A stretch of 64,000 nt of DNA from Physcousia sp015060555 (GTDB lineage Bacteria; Bacteroidota; Bacteroidia; Bacteroidales; Bacteroidaceae): contig SUYG01000019.1 in assembly GCA_015060555.1 (NCBI GenBank), positions 1 to 64,000 on the forward strand, written 5' to 3'. A program made the position numbers and the translations under genes. The first letter of the stretch is position 1. The number at the start of each line of letters is the position of its first letter. A model generated the notes under the pieces. The model was not told the origin of the DNA. It did no database searches and was given only the letters and a program-made list of their open reading frames with translations. Shown here in pieces: positions 16,949-28,100 of the stretch.

Positions 16949-19486
16949 TTAGAAATCTTGTTCAATCATTGTGTTGTTCTTCACCGTCTCGCGGATGAGC
17001 GGATTCAGCTTGTCCTTAGCATCCCAGATGCGAAGTTGGAGGACGCTTGAAGCAGCAGATTCTTTCAGGTGCAGCACCACTTCAAACACGCGGTTGTTCA
17101 AGTTGGCAGAATCAGTACTGTTCAACTGAACTTCCTTTTCCTCCGTTACAGGGCGTTCTCCATCGAAGACTTGGCAAACGACAGTACGTTCCATCACTGT
17201 CATAGATACAGCCTCAGACTGAATCAGATGGAACTTCAGTCGGCTGCTGACCATATTCAGATTATGGCTCATCAATGAAACGCCAACCTTCTCCGTCTTG
17301 TCTGTCTGACGCTCTCTACTCCTGATTACAGGAATAATCATTTCTTGCAGCGTTGCTCCGCCATGGGCAAATTTATAACCTCCAGATGCAGCTAAACGAT
17401 TCGTTCCAGTTGGGACTGCGACGAACACTTGGCTATCACTCTTCATGGCTGATACCTGCTGCAATGGGAACTTCTCGATCCCTTCTTTATATGCATTGCT
17501 TGTGGTAAGATAGTAACGAGTCTTTTTCTCGATACATGATTCTTCCACGCTATGCTTGTCTTTTTCCTCGAAATTGGTGTCATTATAGATGAAGCCGTGG
17601 TCTGCTGTTACAACGACGTTGGACACGTTCCATGTAGCATGAAGTCTTGTAATCAGCACCTTCAGCTGTTCTATTGCTGTGCGGCAAGAACGGATAATCT
17701 CAAACGTATCCTGCTTATGGCTCGTGTCATCAATTATGTCATGGAAAATATAAACCAGCGGTCGTTTGAATAGTTCGCGGATAGCAGTCCTATCACCATT
17801 CATAACCTCTTCGTATGTGACACATACAGCCCTTTCCTTATAACGTTCGAGATGGGCAGTGCGTTGTTCCTTTGTTACAAGAACTTGCCCATCAACAGCC
17901 ATTTCCGCCCCTTGCAGTTGCAGGGATTGATGCGGCAATAATGCTGTCTTCGTGAACTTGGTTTCTGTAGGCAGCATTGCACGGTATGGAACCAGCTCAG
18001 CAATATGTTTTTCTTTTGCCAGAATCTCCATCAGTTCCTCTGCTACCTCATATCGGAATGCGTCTGAAATGATAATCGCCTGTTTTACTGTTGGCTCACT
18101 CTCATGAGCATAGAACTCCTCTTGCTTCCCTATTGAAAGGACATCGAACAGTTCCGGCTTCTCTTTGATGCAGGCAATCCATTCCAGGTTCAGGACGTTG
18201 GTCAGTTTAGCATATTCCTGATCCAACTGCCTCTTGGTATCGTTGATGACCTCAAATATTGGGAAGTCCTTTGTGATAAGTACATGATATGCTTCAAGAG
18301 AGTGGCGGTAGAATCTATCCACCAGATGCCATGTCTCTGTGTAGAGACTCACATAAGCTTCTGCCGTATTCAGTTTCATCGTCGGCACAGAGCGTACTTT
18401 CTCATAAAACAAGGCCACTTGCCCAATAAAGCGGAACACAATCTGAATGTCAGCTTCCAATGGGAACTTAATGGACAGTGTACGAATCTTGTCATTTACC
18501 TCAGATGGTTCTGCCAGCAAGCGCTCTGTCATCAACTTCGCCAACATCGGCCAACACATTGCTTCGGTCATATAGTGATATTGGGCATCGATACCATATA
18601 CTCTTACGATTTCATCTTCTCTGATATCCTTGCCAAGTTCGTTCAATGCCTGAACAAACTTCTCTGCCCATTGTCTGCTATGAAGCCCGTATTCATAGAC
18701 CTTATTCTGAGCGTCAAGCAATACAGGGCTTGTCACCTTATATTCCTTATAGTTGTCAAACGAAGCCACCTCTAAAAGCTGGGTGATGCTATTGTATTTC
18801 AAGCATTCAGCCACTTCCTTCATCTTCACCTCAGAATTGGGATTGTAGCTACGCCCGAAGATGCGGTTGAGCTTATTGTCAACAGCTTTCTTCGCGTCGC
18901 GGTTCTTCTCCAGACGGTAGAAGAAATCAATCCGCCGTTTTTCTTCAGACGGCAACCCGAGTACAAGCATCCTAACAATGATTGGTTCCCAATCCAGTAA
19001 TTTCTTATCACCGAGGTACGCAGAAATAAAAGCCCTGCACACGATGTCCTCGCTGAACGTCTCAGGATTCAGCATCCCCACCAGCATAGTGCTGATCTTG
19101 GAGGACATTATTTCGCTGATGTTGTTCTTGATGAACAGCCGGAACTTGTCAGGCAGGTTGTATTGCTGCATGAAGCTTTCGTAGTCATCCTCCTTGTACT
19201 CCATATTGGCTTTCAGCATGTCAAGCAAGGGGAACTTCAACATCTGTTCCTCGGTATGCGGGAATACCTCTTCAGGGAAGAGCAAGATGATATTCTTCTC
19301 CTTCCAGGTGTTTTCGATGGCATACTTTGTGTTAAACCAAGCACCATCGAATACCTTATAAATGTAGTTGTCACTCCACGTTTTATCCTGCAGTTCCGTG
19401 AAAATGATATTCATCTGGTCAAAGATGAACAGCACATGCAACTGAGGATTGCGTTCAAAGTAGTTATATATTCTGTTCTGTGTCAT
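16949..19486 (-). CDS. pglZ: BREX phosphatase-like protein PglZ
   Basis: An 845-residue PglZ. The alkaline-phosphatase-superfamily core is visible as AIIISDAFRYEVAEELMEIL near residue 472 (metal-binding Asp) and VVVTADHGFIYND near 628 (Asp-His). The length fits type I PglZ. PglZ is required for BREX defence and modification in studied systems, with the catalytic reaction still debated. The gene begins six bases before the SIR2 stop, so the SIR2 gene lies directly between it and pglX. No frameshift is seen. Confidence 0.93.
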   Translation of the reverse strand: MTQNRIYNYFERNPQLHVLFIFDQMNIIFTELQDKTWSDNYIYKVFDGAWFNTKYAIENTWKEKNIILLFPEEVFPHTEEQMLKFPLLDMLKANMEYKEDDYESFMQQYNLPDKFRLFIKNNISEIMSSKISTMLVGMLNPETFSEDIVCRAFISAYLGDKKLLDWEPIIVRMLVLGLPSEEKRRIDFFYRLEKNRDAKKAVDNKLNRIFGRSYNPNSEVKMKEVAECLKYNSITQLLEVASFDNYKEYKVTSPVLLDAQNKVYEYGLHSRQWAEKFVQALNELGKDIREDEIVRVYGIDAQYHYMTEAMCWPMLAKLMTERLLAEPSEVNDKIRTLSIKFPLEADIQIVFRFIGQVALFYEKVRSVPTMKLNTAEAYVSLYTETWHLVDRFYRHSLEAYHVLITKDFPIFEVINDTKRQLDQEYAKLTNVLNLEWIACIKEKPELFDVLSIGKQEEFYAHESEPTVKQAIIISDAFRYEVAEELMEILAKEKHIAELVPYRAMLPTETKFTKTALLPHQSLQLQGAEMAVDGQVLVTKEQRTAHLERYKERAVCVTYEEVMNGDRTAIRELFKRPLVYIFHDIIDDTSHKQDTFEIIRSCRTAIEQLKVLITRLHATWNVSNVVVTADHGFIYNDTNFEEKDKHSVEESCIEKKTRYYLTTSNAYKEGIEKFPLQQVSAMKSDSQVFVAVPTGTNRLAASGGYKFAHGGATLQEMIIPVIRSRERQTDKTEKVGVSLMSHNLNMVSSRLKFHLIQSEAVSMTVMERTVVCQVFDGERPVTEEKEVQLNSTDSANLNNRVFEVVLHLKESAASSVLQLRIWDAKDKLNPLIRETVKNNTMIEQDF

Positions 19487-19491
19487 TATTC

Positions 19492-21441
19492 TTAGTTTTT
19501 ATTATAAGCTTCTAATGTTCGCATTTCAGGGAACTCATCATCCATTGGTTTATCAGAATATAACACTTTATAAGATTCTCCCTGATAACTGAGATCGATA
19601 TGTATGCCATCATCTGATAGCTTTCTCATTTCAATGACTTTACAGTTATTATAGATTTTATGAGTATAAGGAATTACAAACACACTACCATTTAGTTCAT
19701 ATTGTGAATTTGTTGCTTCACAATGAACAATAGCGACATTACCGCCTTCTTTGACTTCTTGTAAAAAAGCTGTAGAAGGTATTACATCTGCACCAAAACT
19801 TATACATTCCTCTTTTGATTGATAATTGATTACAGTATGGTTTAGATATGATAAGACAATATTTGATATCTTATATGCTTCATCACTATACTGGAAATAC
19901 TTTGCAAATTTATTTCCTGTTTTTAATTCTATGGCTCTAATGTTCTGGTAATATTTTTCATGCTTTACGAACGGATTGCTGGATGGCTGTTTTGGGGAAT
20001 CAGAAAGATTAATAGGGCTCGATGACAGTTCTTTAATAATGAGGTCTTCTTTGGCAAAGAAAGCTTTTATTAGCTTAATCCATTTAAGTGCCTCGTTATT
20101 GTCAGAATAGCTGTCTTTCGACTCAAAATAGAATTGTATTCCATATCCTTTGGTATCTATATCAGAAAAGTCCAAAGTAATCTCCAAAAGATAGATATGG
20201 CAGTCTAAAACCAATCTTCTCTTGTATTCATTGAGTTTGAATGCCCTACATTTTGTCCTCTCTAAGAAGCTTTCTGACGGAATTAAAATTGTTAATGCCA
20301 ACTCCGTAACAGAGGGTGTCAGCATTAACGATTTTATCTCGCTGTTTATCAAAACACCATTGACGCTATGGTTGCATTTTAACAAATCCTCTCCAGTGAA
20401 TAAGATTGATGGGAGTTCTGGCATTTCTTGGTTTATGCCTTTTTTACCGAATCTCTCAAAATCAAAGCCGTTGAAAGGATCGTCTGATAGCGGTTTAATT
20501 GTAAACTGAACTTGTTCAGTCAGTAATTCTCCTGGTAAGGGTTTATAAGATAGAATTTGATTCTCCCCTTCTTTAGATAGAGATACAACAGGCGTAAAGT
20601 GGTTAGATTTACAGAACCTATCATAAGTTTCAGTGGAAATCTTATGGTGACGAAAATCATCACTAATATGTTCTTTTAATTCATCCATTAATACAGTAAA
20701 GAATTCAGAAGCATACGCCTCATAATATTGTATCTTCAATTTTCGAAGTTGCCTTTTTCGGCTTTGAGGTATATGAGGAGCAATCAGAAACATAGGCTTT
20801 TGATTCCTACCTATTTGTTTAGATATACCCGTAATAATATCAACGATATTGTCATCAGTTAAACTATATCCGATAAATAGAATGTGTGTTTTTACAAATT
20901 CAGAAGTAACCATATTCCAAAGTTGTGGGAAGGGTGGTTTTTTTTGGAATTTGTTATAATCAGTCTTGGTTATAATTACGGAATCAGGGTCATTAAAATC
21001 TCCGTGTATTTTGAATACATTCGTCCTCTTTGGATCAAAAAAAGCACAGTCTTTATCATTCCTTATCACATTCACTTCATCCTGAGGATAAGAGCTTTCT
21101 AATAGTGTATCATAATTTGTAGTATATATATTATGAAAATGAGGGATGCCAGCCATCATGGAATGATCAGTCATACACTTTGGCTCGAATTCAAACTTTT
21201 CTTTAAGTAAGGTTATCAATTCGTTTCTGCTTCCCAAACAAATGTTTTCTACATAAAAATCTGACAAAGCTGACAAATCATCATCTTTGTGTTCTTCTTG
21301 TTGTTCTTTATCTAATTCTCCGAGAATGGCATTACATAATTCCTTAACAGATGGCGCATCTGCCTCTATAGAGAATCCCGCTCCAATAAAAAGCGATACT
21401 TTCTCCTCTCGTATTAATTTTATCAGTCTGTCAAAATTCAT
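19492..21441 (-). CDS. SIR2-family protein inserted in the BREX operon
   Basis: A 649-residue protein. The N-terminal 240 residues form a SIR2-like Rossmann domain: FIGAGFS at 18-24, TTNYDTLLE near 107, FKIHGDFND near 145, and FIGYSLTDDN near 195. Bacterial defence SIR2 domains commonly hydrolyse NAD+ in response to phage, causing abortive infection. The C-terminal 400 residues match no family I recognise and could be the sensor or a regulator. The gene is visibly more A+T-rich than pglX and pglZ on either side, which suggests later insertion. It lies seven bases after pglX. NADase activity is inferred, not shown. Confidence 0.85.
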   Translation of the reverse strand: MNFDRLIKLIREEKVSLFIGAGFSIEADAPSVKELCNAILGELDKEQQEEHKDDDLSALSDFYVENICLGSRNELITLLKEKFEFEPKCMTDHSMMAGIPHFHNIYTTNYDTLLESSYPQDEVNVIRNDKDCAFFDPKRTNVFKIHGDFNDPDSVIITKTDYNKFQKKPPFPQLWNMVTSEFVKTHILFIGYSLTDDNIVDIITGISKQIGRNQKPMFLIAPHIPQSRKRQLRKLKIQYYEAYASEFFTVLMDELKEHISDDFRHHKISTETYDRFCKSNHFTPVVSLSKEGENQILSYKPLPGELLTEQVQFTIKPLSDDPFNGFDFERFGKKGINQEMPELPSILFTGEDLLKCNHSVNGVLINSEIKSLMLTPSVTELALTILIPSESFLERTKCRAFKLNEYKRRLVLDCHIYLLEITLDFSDIDTKGYGIQFYFESKDSYSDNNEALKWIKLIKAFFAKEDLIIKELSSSPINLSDSPKQPSSNPFVKHEKYYQNIRAIELKTGNKFAKYFQYSDEAYKISNIVLSYLNHTVINYQSKEECISFGADVIPSTAFLQEVKEGGNVAIVHCEATNSQYELNGSVFVIPYTHKIYNNCKVIEMRKLSDDGIHIDLSYQGESYKVLYSDKPMDDEFPEMRTLEAYNKN

Positions 21442-21448
21442 AATATGA

Positions 21449-24400
21449 TTACTTTATTTTTGCCAACACATCTCCGAACTTTGCATAGTTCACGACAACG
21501 CCATCATCGAGGTCGAAGGCGATGGCGTGTTCTGCTACGACTTGAAGGCGTTCGTGGTACTCACGGCATTCTTCGAGTGCCTTTTGGAAGTTCTGAAGCT
21601 TGCGGTTTTCTGCGGTTGAGAGGGATGCTGCCCGCTTTTCGAGATCTGCAATCTGGTTCTGCAGGTACTCGATGTAGGGCAAGAGGTAATTCTGACGTAC
21701 CCGCTCAGCAGTATAGGCATCCATACGGTGCATGTATGCCAGGCACTTGAAGGCACCCTTAGCAGAGCTGAAGAGCCAGTAGATGGGACGGTTCTGGTAC
21801 ATCTTCTTATGATCTTTCCAAAAGTCCTTTTGAACATAGTTGTCTATGGTGGTACCCAAGGACTGCTCCATGAAGTTCAGGTTCTCTGTCAGCTTCTCTG
21901 TTCCGAAGGTGATGCGGATGAAGTCGGTGATGCGACTACTGAGGTTGTCATCGAATGGTGAGTTCTGTGGCAATATGGGTATGATGCCGTCATCATCGAT
22001 GCGTACCTCTTCGCCGTTATAGCTATATGATGCTAACTCTTCATCCGTAGGATTAGGATGTGCGATATTCAGCCCTGGCTTATCAAGGCGGTATCGTCCC
22101 ATCCACACGCCTACAGCGTAAGAGATGAGTTGCTTCATGATGACATCAGCATTGAAGCGAATGGTATCACCATAGCCGGAATCATCACCAGGTTCGGGAA
22201 TCACTGTTATCTCCCCCTGTTGGAGGATAGTGATTTCCGATGTTGGAACAAACTCTTCAAGTTCTTCCTGAAGACCATATATCTCAATGAACTGGCGGTT
22301 CAACTCTTCCTCGTTCTGCTTCAGGCGATAGAAGTTTGTTTCCCACTTCATCTTGTACATATCATAACGCCATTCTAACTTTTCAGGTTCTGGAGCCGCA
22401 GGGTCTATGCACAATCCGTGAAAATCTGCATAATCGTCTATAATGTCAAGGAAGTTATCTTCATTGATGGCAACCAGTTCATTTTGGGCAAAGTCCCAAG
22501 AAGTTTCTTGGGAATCCCAGTCGAGCTTGGATATGGAAATACAGTTATCTATCAACTCTACAGAGACATCATTATCAATGTATGGTAATTTAGCAACAAC
22601 ACCTGAATTAAAATGCAATGTAGGCGATAATACTTTTAGCATTTCTATTGATGGCTTTGAATTCAAAAAAGCCATTATTTTGGCTTTCAATTCACTAGAT
22701 TCTGTAAAAATACATTGTCCTGTTGTATCAAACAAATAGCCAGCAGGCGAATAACGTAAAGAAATATAACCGCTACTTAATGCAGACCATGTTATTGACT
22801 CTTTAAAATAATGCTGAATGTTTTTAATTGTTCTAGTTGGACTACCATATAAACTTGCAGCAAAACCTAGAAGCTCCTGTCCATCATGCTCCCAATTAAT
22901 GATGTATTCATTATTGCCATACCACTTTCGATATGATCCTCCTTTGTTATAAGGAAACCATTTACATTTACTTAAAACTGATTCCTCTCTTGAAGATGAA
23001 TTAAATGAGATCCTTTTGATGCTAGGTTCATGCCATAGTCTTAAGAAACGATTATTGTCACTTGTAGCCAGCCCTTGACGAGGTGCTGCAAAATCTCCGA
23101 TTGTTGGATGGTTAAATGCAGATAACATTTTGTTACTAATCCAATAACCCAAAATACAGCCTGGAATTTTCATGAAATTACTCTGCTTTATTTGCGGGAA
23201 GCAAATACCTGTAACATTATTGTCCAATGCATTTAAGAACATTTGTTCTTTTTCTGAACAGTTCTTTCCATCAACAATACGGAAATAAATACTACCATCT
23301 TTGTAATTATGATTAGATATAATAAAGGCGGCATTCTGCACAACTTCGCCACTTAAATCATCAAATGTTCGAGGACCAAGATGTAAGAGAGAGTCTATAT
23401 GATATTTCTCAAGTATAGCCCTCCTTAATAGCTCAAAAGATGAAATAAACATCCATGAATGCATATTTATCATCCCATATTTGCCATTCATAGATAATCG
23501 GTTAACAGCTACTTCCATAAATACGGCAAAAAGGTCTGCTTTACTTTGAACATAATTATCACAGATGTACTTGTATAAAGAGTCATCAAAGCGAGAACTT
23601 CCCATATATGGCGGATTCATCACGAGTGCAGCATATTTATCTGTCAGCGTAATGATGAGACTCATCGCAGGCTTGATTTCCTCAACAGCTTCTGGTATGA
23701 AGCTTTGACTACTCCAATAGTCTATTGCTTCAACGATTGCAAGTCTTGTTGACTCAGCAATATCAAACTTCATGATAGAACCGAGAGAGTCCGCATCCTT
23801 AATCAATGCGAAGGCATCTATCAAATCTTCATAAGTCTGACGGGAAGGAGTTTCGTTGAAGAAAACTGGAAGACTGTCTGTCACCTTGTCTGACGGAATA
23901 GGCTTAGGCATATTAAGTACCATTGGTAAAATATGGGCATCTGCGAACGAAGCATCCTTCTGACATGCCTTCAATAGCAAAGAAAAAGTGGCCAACTGTT
24001 TTGCACGAGTATCAAGGTCTATACCTCTCAGGTTGTATTTGAAGATTTTCTCAATAGCTTCTCTTCGACCATAGCCTTCGTAAAGGTAGAGATCATAGAA
24101 GAGGTCGAAGCACTCATTGAGAATATGGCCGGAGCCACAGGCCAAGTCGCCAGTTAAGAGTTCCGTCAACTCCTTGAACTTGAAGATAGCATCTTCTGGA
24201 GTTGGCTCAGACGGCTCCACCAAGTACTGCCATTTAGGTGCAAACTCTGAAGCTGCTCGTGGATGATTATCAAGGTAAATGCGCCCAATGGTATTCTGCA
24301 CCATGTACTTCACAATCCAGTTAGGCGTGAAGATCTGCGTGGCAGCAGGTATCTCATCTGCATTATATTTACCCTTCTTGGCAAACACCTCATCCTTGCG

Positions 24401-25066
24401 CTCCGAGATATAGAACTGGTAGAGCCAGCCAATCAATTCCGGAGAGTGGAAATCGCTGTCAGTGATAAACTCCGTCTGGTTCAAGAGATCCACGAATCCA
24501 CCTTCTGTGAGGATGTCATTGGGCAGAAGCAATTCCGTGTAGTCTGCTACGCTGCCGAAACAGGCATTGATGATGGCGTTGTTATGACAGAATGCCGCAA
24601 TGAGAACGGCAAATTGCTCCGTCATGCGGGAATCATCATCAAGAAGTTCCATGAGGCGTGTACGTTGTGTCTCCTGCATCTGCGGTAGCCGTCCCATGCG
24701 GGCCTCATCTACTATGCGAGGGGTACGGGCTGCATCCACATATTCAAGGACGGGTTCAATGATGCCATTCTTCTGGAGGATGCGGATGGCCACCAGGCGG
24801 TTGAACCATGTATAAGCAGCTTCTTCATACACCTCCTTGATGCCCTTCTGCTTGATGCGGGCATATAGAGCCTGCCATTGATGGAAGAAGCTCTCCGTCT
24901 GCAGCTGTCCATTCCATAAGGAACCGCCTTGCATGAGTTCCGGGCGCAGGTGTTCTGGGACATTGCCGTTACGGTCAAAGCCCAGCATGGTTATCTTGGC
25001 TGCAACACCAGCCTTTAGTTTATTTCGTGCTTCAACAGCAAACTTCTTGATGCGATTGGTATCCAC
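21449..25066 (-). CDS. pglX: BREX adenine-specific DNA methyltransferase PglX
   Basis: A 1205-residue N6-adenine methyltransferase with SAM-binding motif LTGDLACGSGHILN near residue 307 and catalytic NPPY (YAALVMNPPYMGSS) near 485. The length fits type I PglX. PglX methylates the host's non-palindromic BREX site and marks self DNA. The segment coding for about residues 480-875, after the catalytic motif, is more A+T-rich than the rest, which suggests exchange of the specificity region. No homopolymer or inverted repeat that would cause phase variation was noticed. The start at 25066 follows a 40-base spacer with repeated GTTGAAAGTT-like units. Confidence 0.93.
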   Translation of the reverse strand: MDTNRIKKFAVEARNKLKAGVAAKITMLGFDRNGNVPEHLRPELMQGGSLWNGQLQTESFFHQWQALYARIKQKGIKEVYEEAAYTWFNRLVAIRILQKNGIIEPVLEYVDAARTPRIVDEARMGRLPQMQETQRTRLMELLDDDSRMTEQFAVLIAAFCHNNAIINACFGSVADYTELLLPNDILTEGGFVDLLNQTEFITDSDFHSPELIGWLYQFYISERKDEVFAKKGKYNADEIPAATQIFTPNWIVKYMVQNTIGRIYLDNHPRAASEFAPKWQYLVEPSEPTPEDAIFKFKELTELLTGDLACGSGHILNECFDLFYDLYLYEGYGRREAIEKIFKYNLRGIDLDTRAKQLATFSLLLKACQKDASFADAHILPMVLNMPKPIPSDKVTDSLPVFFNETPSRQTYEDLIDAFALIKDADSLGSIMKFDIAESTRLAIVEAIDYWSSQSFIPEAVEEIKPAMSLIITLTDKYAALVMNPPYMGSSRFDDSLYKYICDNYVQSKADLFAVFMEVAVNRLSMNGKYGMINMHSWMFISSFELLRRAILEKYHIDSLLHLGPRTFDDLSGEVVQNAAFIISNHNYKDGSIYFRIVDGKNCSEKEQMFLNALDNNVTGICFPQIKQSNFMKIPGCILGYWISNKMLSAFNHPTIGDFAAPRQGLATSDNNRFLRLWHEPSIKRISFNSSSREESVLSKCKWFPYNKGGSYRKWYGNNEYIINWEHDGQELLGFAASLYGSPTRTIKNIQHYFKESITWSALSSGYISLRYSPAGYLFDTTGQCIFTESSELKAKIMAFLNSKPSIEMLKVLSPTLHFNSGVVAKLPYIDNDVSVELIDNCISISKLDWDSQETSWDFAQNELVAINEDNFLDIIDDYADFHGLCIDPAAPEPEKLEWRYDMYKMKWETNFYRLKQNEEELNRQFIEIYGLQEELEEFVPTSEITILQQGEITVIPEPGDDSGYGDTIRFNADVIMKQLISYAVGVWMGRYRLDKPGLNIAHPNPTDEELASYSYNGEEVRIDDDGIIPILPQNSPFDDNLSSRITDFIRITFGTEKLTENLNFMEQSLGTTIDNYVQKDFWKDHKKMYQNRPIYWLFSSAKGAFKCLAYMHRMDAYTAERVRQNYLLPYIEYLQNQIADLEKRAASLSTAENRKLQNFQKALEECREYHERLQVVAEHAIAFDLDDGVVVNYAKFGDVLAKIK

Positions 25067-25106
25067 GGATTATGAAAGTTGAGAGTTGAAAGTTTAAAGT
25101 TGAAAG

Positions 25107-28100
25107 TTACTTGATGACCATTACGCTGTCGTAATCGACAAGCAGTTTGGTAAGCTGATCCTTCAGACCTTTCAGATAGCGGTCAATATCCTCCTCATTG
25201 GAGAGAGGTATGGAAGTCTTGGTCTGGAGAGAAACCTGACGAACACGCTTCTTTGGCTCTTCGGGATTGGGGCCAGTTCCGCCACCAGCAGGAGGATTAG
25301 AACCAGTAGGCGGCTGTGGCTTATGCTTGGCCGCATACTCCAAGATGATGCCTATCTGCTCTTCGTAGAAAGCATCCGTGTTGATATTGCCTTTGAGGAC
25401 CAGGATGTTCTCCGGCGTAGTCTTGGAAAGGATGACCTTTTCCTTATTTGGCAAAACAGAAAGCGGTACGTTCTGCTCAGCTGCCACCTTTTCGAGATAA
25501 GCAAATTGCTCATTATAAGCAATCGTGATTTTCTCGCGAAGGTCTTTTCGCACTTCATCGAGGATGGCCTCCAAATCCCGTTTCAGCTTGATATAGTTGC
25601 GCAGTCCCTGAATAGGCCATTGGTCTGCCTCTATCTTGATGAACTGTGAGACGTGTTCCTGGTAGCTTACAGGTACAAAGGCAAAGTTATACTGATTATC
25701 CTTTGAGAATGCCAGCAATTCGCGGTATGTGTCCAGATGATCGTGCGTGAACTGCACCACCTCCTTACAGCGGTCGAAGAGGTCATGCGCCTGCTGACGG
25801 CTATTGATGACAGCCTCGAAGAACGCTTTCGGGTCGCGTTCTGTCAGCCAAGCATCGAAGAGGTCAATGGCATCATGGATTGGTTTGGCAAAGGGATAGC
25901 CACCAATCTGCTGCTCAATCTTATGATAGCTGGAGCGACGGTCATTGATACTCTGAGAACTGCCAGGCTCATGGCAGAGACGGAAGAGCTGTGTGCTGTC
26001 GTTGGTGGAGAACACCTGTGTCACGCCAAAGATGTATTTCCAAGCATCCGTGAAAGCATTGATGATGTCCTGGGAAATAGCCACAGCCTGACGAAGCGTG
26101 AACTTGGATGACTCTTGAACCAAGCGGCTGGCCACCAACGATGTCTCTACATTCGGGTTATTCGTGTAGGAATAATCACGGCGGTGACGGCGAACCAATT
26201 CATTGATGACATACAGGGTGCAGATGGCATCCCATCCGTATGGAGCCTTGGCGAACTTACTCACCACGTCGGCAACATTAGCATCGTAAGCCGTCTTGTT
26301 AAGGTAGATTTCCACCTCATGCTCAGCAGGTGTGAGCGTGGCATTCAGACCATCATAGTCACCCGTGTTAATGGGGCGAAGAATGGCCTTTCGCAAAGCA
26401 TCAGTATTACGCGGCATATCAGGGCGATCCACAAGAGCAGCCTTGGTATAGATGCCCGAAAGGTGTTTCTGAATGGCGAGGTGGAAACGTTCTGCACCTC
26501 GTTTGTTGCCAATCTCAATGTCATCCATCACCCGCATACCGCTGATGATGGGACAGGTATCGAGAATCTTCTTGAAGCCCGGTTCAATAATCATGCTAAA
26601 CACCTCGCCAGCTCGTTTCTCAAACTCTTTGCGTGTCTTGGCATTCTCTTCACTGGAGGGCTGTGTGGCCATGTAACGGCTCACCTGACAATACCAATAG
26701 AAGGTGTTATAAAGGCGCTTGTTATCCATGAACTGCGGCCCGACGTAATACACCATGCGGTTAGGAGCATTGGTGAGAGCCAATTGGTCTGCCGTGTCGT
26801 AGTCGGCATCCATCGTGAATTCCACTACAATGTCAGGCGAGTTGGAAAGGAACTGACGTTGTTTGATGGTGGCACCAACAGCAAAGGAACGAGTAAGGAA
26901 CTGTTCCTTGTTCTTCAGCGTAGAAAGATACTTGAAGAAAATCTCTCGGAGCTGTTCTGCCTGAGTGTTGTTGTCAACGCTCTGGCTCTGGATGAGCTGC
27001 GCCACCTTCATCTCCTCTTCACTATAGAAGGAGAAAGTGTCCAGTGCGCCGTCCTTACCCTGTTCGCGGCGGATGATGTTGTTGTCGCAGAGGAACTCGA
27101 CAATCTTCTCCACCTCCGTCTTGATGGACAGTCGCGGTGTGCTGATGTCATTCACCAGAAGCGAAGTGATATTGTCTATGTTGGCGGGGAACAGCAGCTG
27201 GTCGTTCTGCGAGATATTGCAAATCATGAACAGCACCTTGGCCACTCGGACAGCAAGACGAGGATCCTGTGTGTAGGTACGAGCCATATCCTCGGCATTC
27301 TTGAATGCCTTGTGACCGATGGCCTGCAGTCCTTCCTCGAACATGTTGTTATACAGCTCGTCGAAAGAAACGAACTTGCCCAATTCCTGTTCGGCACAAG
27401 CCTTGGCGGTAGAATGGATGACCTTGATTATACTGCGCTCGTTACCCTTCACTTCACGGGCCACATAGCCCAACTGAAGGAATGAGTTGAACACCTGCAT
27501 AATCAGTTTGAACTGATAGGGCACGAATGGATAGTAGTCAATGAAGTTCTCTTCGGTGTCGAAGTTGCAGTAGCTGTTGGGCAGTTTGAATTGCAGGCTG
27601 AAGGCCGCTTTCTGCTTGTTATAGAGTGCTGCCAGCGTAGGCTTCACTTCCAGCTTTTTGTCAAGAATACGTTTCTGGGTAATCACTTCGGGTTGTGTTC
27701 CCTTCAGGCTAACCTTCACCTCGAAGCGTCCCATAATCTTGCCCTCCTTATCCTTTTCCTCTGCGATGTGACAGTCATCCAACACCTCCGAAAGATCCTG
27801 CTGGGCTGTACATGCCACCCATACCTTGTTGGCACAAGCCTCAGACAGTTTTGTGATAATCTCCTGAAGATTGAGATAGCGGTCTTTCTCCTTGTTGATG
27901 AACTGACTCACCTCATCTGCCAGGAGTATGAGGCGGTAGTCCTCTCCCTTGTCTTTGAGGAACGAAGACAGCTCTGCGGCGAAGCGCTCTATAGAGATAT
28001 TCATATCACGGCGTACAATGCGCTCGCGAATACTCTCTTTGTCAAGTGTAGGAGCCAATTCACAGGCAATGTCAAGAACCATTCCAAGCTCATTGTCTAT

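Noticed and set aside
21449..25066. Phase-variable pglX
   Set aside because: No long homopolymer, simple repeat or invertible segment was noticed in or beside the gene.
26115..27485. 456-residue plus-strand ORF opposite brxC
   Set aside because: Shadow of a strongly coding BrxC region; no recognised motif and no promoter.
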